Assembly: GCA_002293545.1 (NCBI GenBank)
Contig: DBDL01000106.1
Span: 4,486 to 10,391, forward strand
Reading direction: 5' to 3'
From: Lachnoclostridium sp. UBA933
GTDB lineage: Bacteria > Bacillota > Clostridia > Lachnospirales > Lachnospiraceae
Length of the DNA stretch: 5,906 nucleotides
Both the position numbers and the translations under genes were made by a program. The notes beneath the pieces were generated by a model, which saw nothing but the letters and a program-made list of their open reading frames with translations, did no database searches and was not told where the DNA came from. Within the stretch, counting starts at the first letter, position 1; every line of letters begins with the position of its first letter. This document shows positions 5,490-5,906 of this stretch, in pieces.

Positions 5490-5906
5490 ATGTCAGCAAC
5501 TGAATTTACGGTTCCTTTTCACCGGATTTCCGAAACACTTGAGAAACAAGGAATGATTGTAAGCGTACCGGTCGGGACAAGCATGTGGCCGATGCTCCGG
5601 AACCGGAAGGACCATATTGTTATCCGCAAAGCAACCGCTCCGTTAAAACGGTATGATGTTCCTTTGTATCAACGGACAAACGGTAAATTGGTGCTTCACC
5701 GGATACTGGATATCACACCCGAAGGCTACGTACTCTGCGGCGATAATCAGTTCCAAAAGGAGTATGGTGTTAAGCAGGAACAGATTCTGGGCGTACTGAC
5801 TGCTTTTTATCGGGGTGACAAAATGATTGACTGTGTTTCCGATAAAAAATATCTGAGGTACGTAAAGGTTTGGTGTCTTTCGGTCAAATTGCGGATTCCG
5901 GTATTT
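5490..5906 (+). CDS. S24/S26-family (signal-peptidase-like) protein, 3' end beyond window
   Basis: The frame is open for 139 codons to the window edge. The segment PVGTSMWPML (27-36) is the nucleophile motif of S24/S26 peptidases, with S31. It is followed by KRYDVPLYQ (53-61, matching the usual GDVVLY strand), LHRIL (69-73, with H70) and CGDNQ (83-87, with D85). A His at the HRI position and an Asp in GDN fit the Ser-His-Asp arrangement of archaeal/ER-type and SipW-like signalases rather than the Ser-Lys dyad of ordinary bacterial signal peptidase I. No N-terminal membrane anchor is visible, which is unusual for a secretion signal peptidase and suggests a cytoplasmic or C-terminally attached protein. 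It may process the peptide handled by the PqqD-like partner, or may be a non-proteolytic relative. Its start follows a strong GGGAGGT site, 27 bases after the PqqD-like stop. Confidence 0.82.
   Translation, partial: MSATEFTVPFHRISETLEKQGMIVSVPVGTSMWPMLRNRKDHIVIRKATAPLKRYDVPLYQRTNGKLVLHRILDITPEGYVLCGDNQFQKEYGVKQEQILGVLTAFYRGDKMIDCVSDKKYLRYVKVWCLSVKLRIPVF

Overview
The window looks like a piece of a low-to-mid GC Firmicutes chromosome, most likely Clostridia and possibly Lachnospiraceae. The grounds are the gene order gpmI-secG-rnr, strong GGAGG-type ribosome binding sites, SigA-type promoters (TTGACA/TATAAT) and the protein sequences. The assignment to a family is an inference; no rRNA or other phylogenetic marker is present.

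Left half (1-3418, minus strand): a housekeeping block read right to left. gpmI (cofactor-independent phosphoglycerate mutase) has its own promoter with a perfect -35 box. It is followed by secG (translocase subunit), which has a candidate promoter of its own and ends at a clear intrinsic terminator. After that comes rnr (ribonuclease R), whose C-terminal part runs off the left edge. In many Firmicutes rnr is followed by smpB, which would lie outside the window.

Centre (3419-4264): a divergent intergenic region holds two copies of a GTTTTGGGG repeat. It is followed by a textbook-perfect SigA promoter driving a short MGMT/alkyltransferase-like protein that keeps the reactive cysteine. Beyond that gene lies a 321-base stretch without an intact gene. 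It holds a good ribosome binding site in front of a three-codon ORF, a possible frameshifted 29-residue remnant, and an intrinsic terminator with eight Ts. This could be an unrecognised leader/small-RNA unit or gene decay.

Right part (4265-5906, plus strand): a GNAT acetyltransferase, probably with a tandem fold, is followed at once by a new promoter whose -35 box overlaps the GNAT stop codon. That promoter starts a module made of a PqqD-family protein (RiPP recognition-element fold) and a stand-alone S24/S26 signal-peptidase-like protein with Ser-His-Asp type residues. The second protein is cut by the right edge. This pair is the accessory and most interesting part of the window, because it resembles the start of a peptide-modification (RiPP-like) cluster. 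The precursor, the modifying enzyme and any transporter would have to lie to the right and are not visible here.

No tRNA, rRNA, CRISPR array, transposase or prophage gene was seen.
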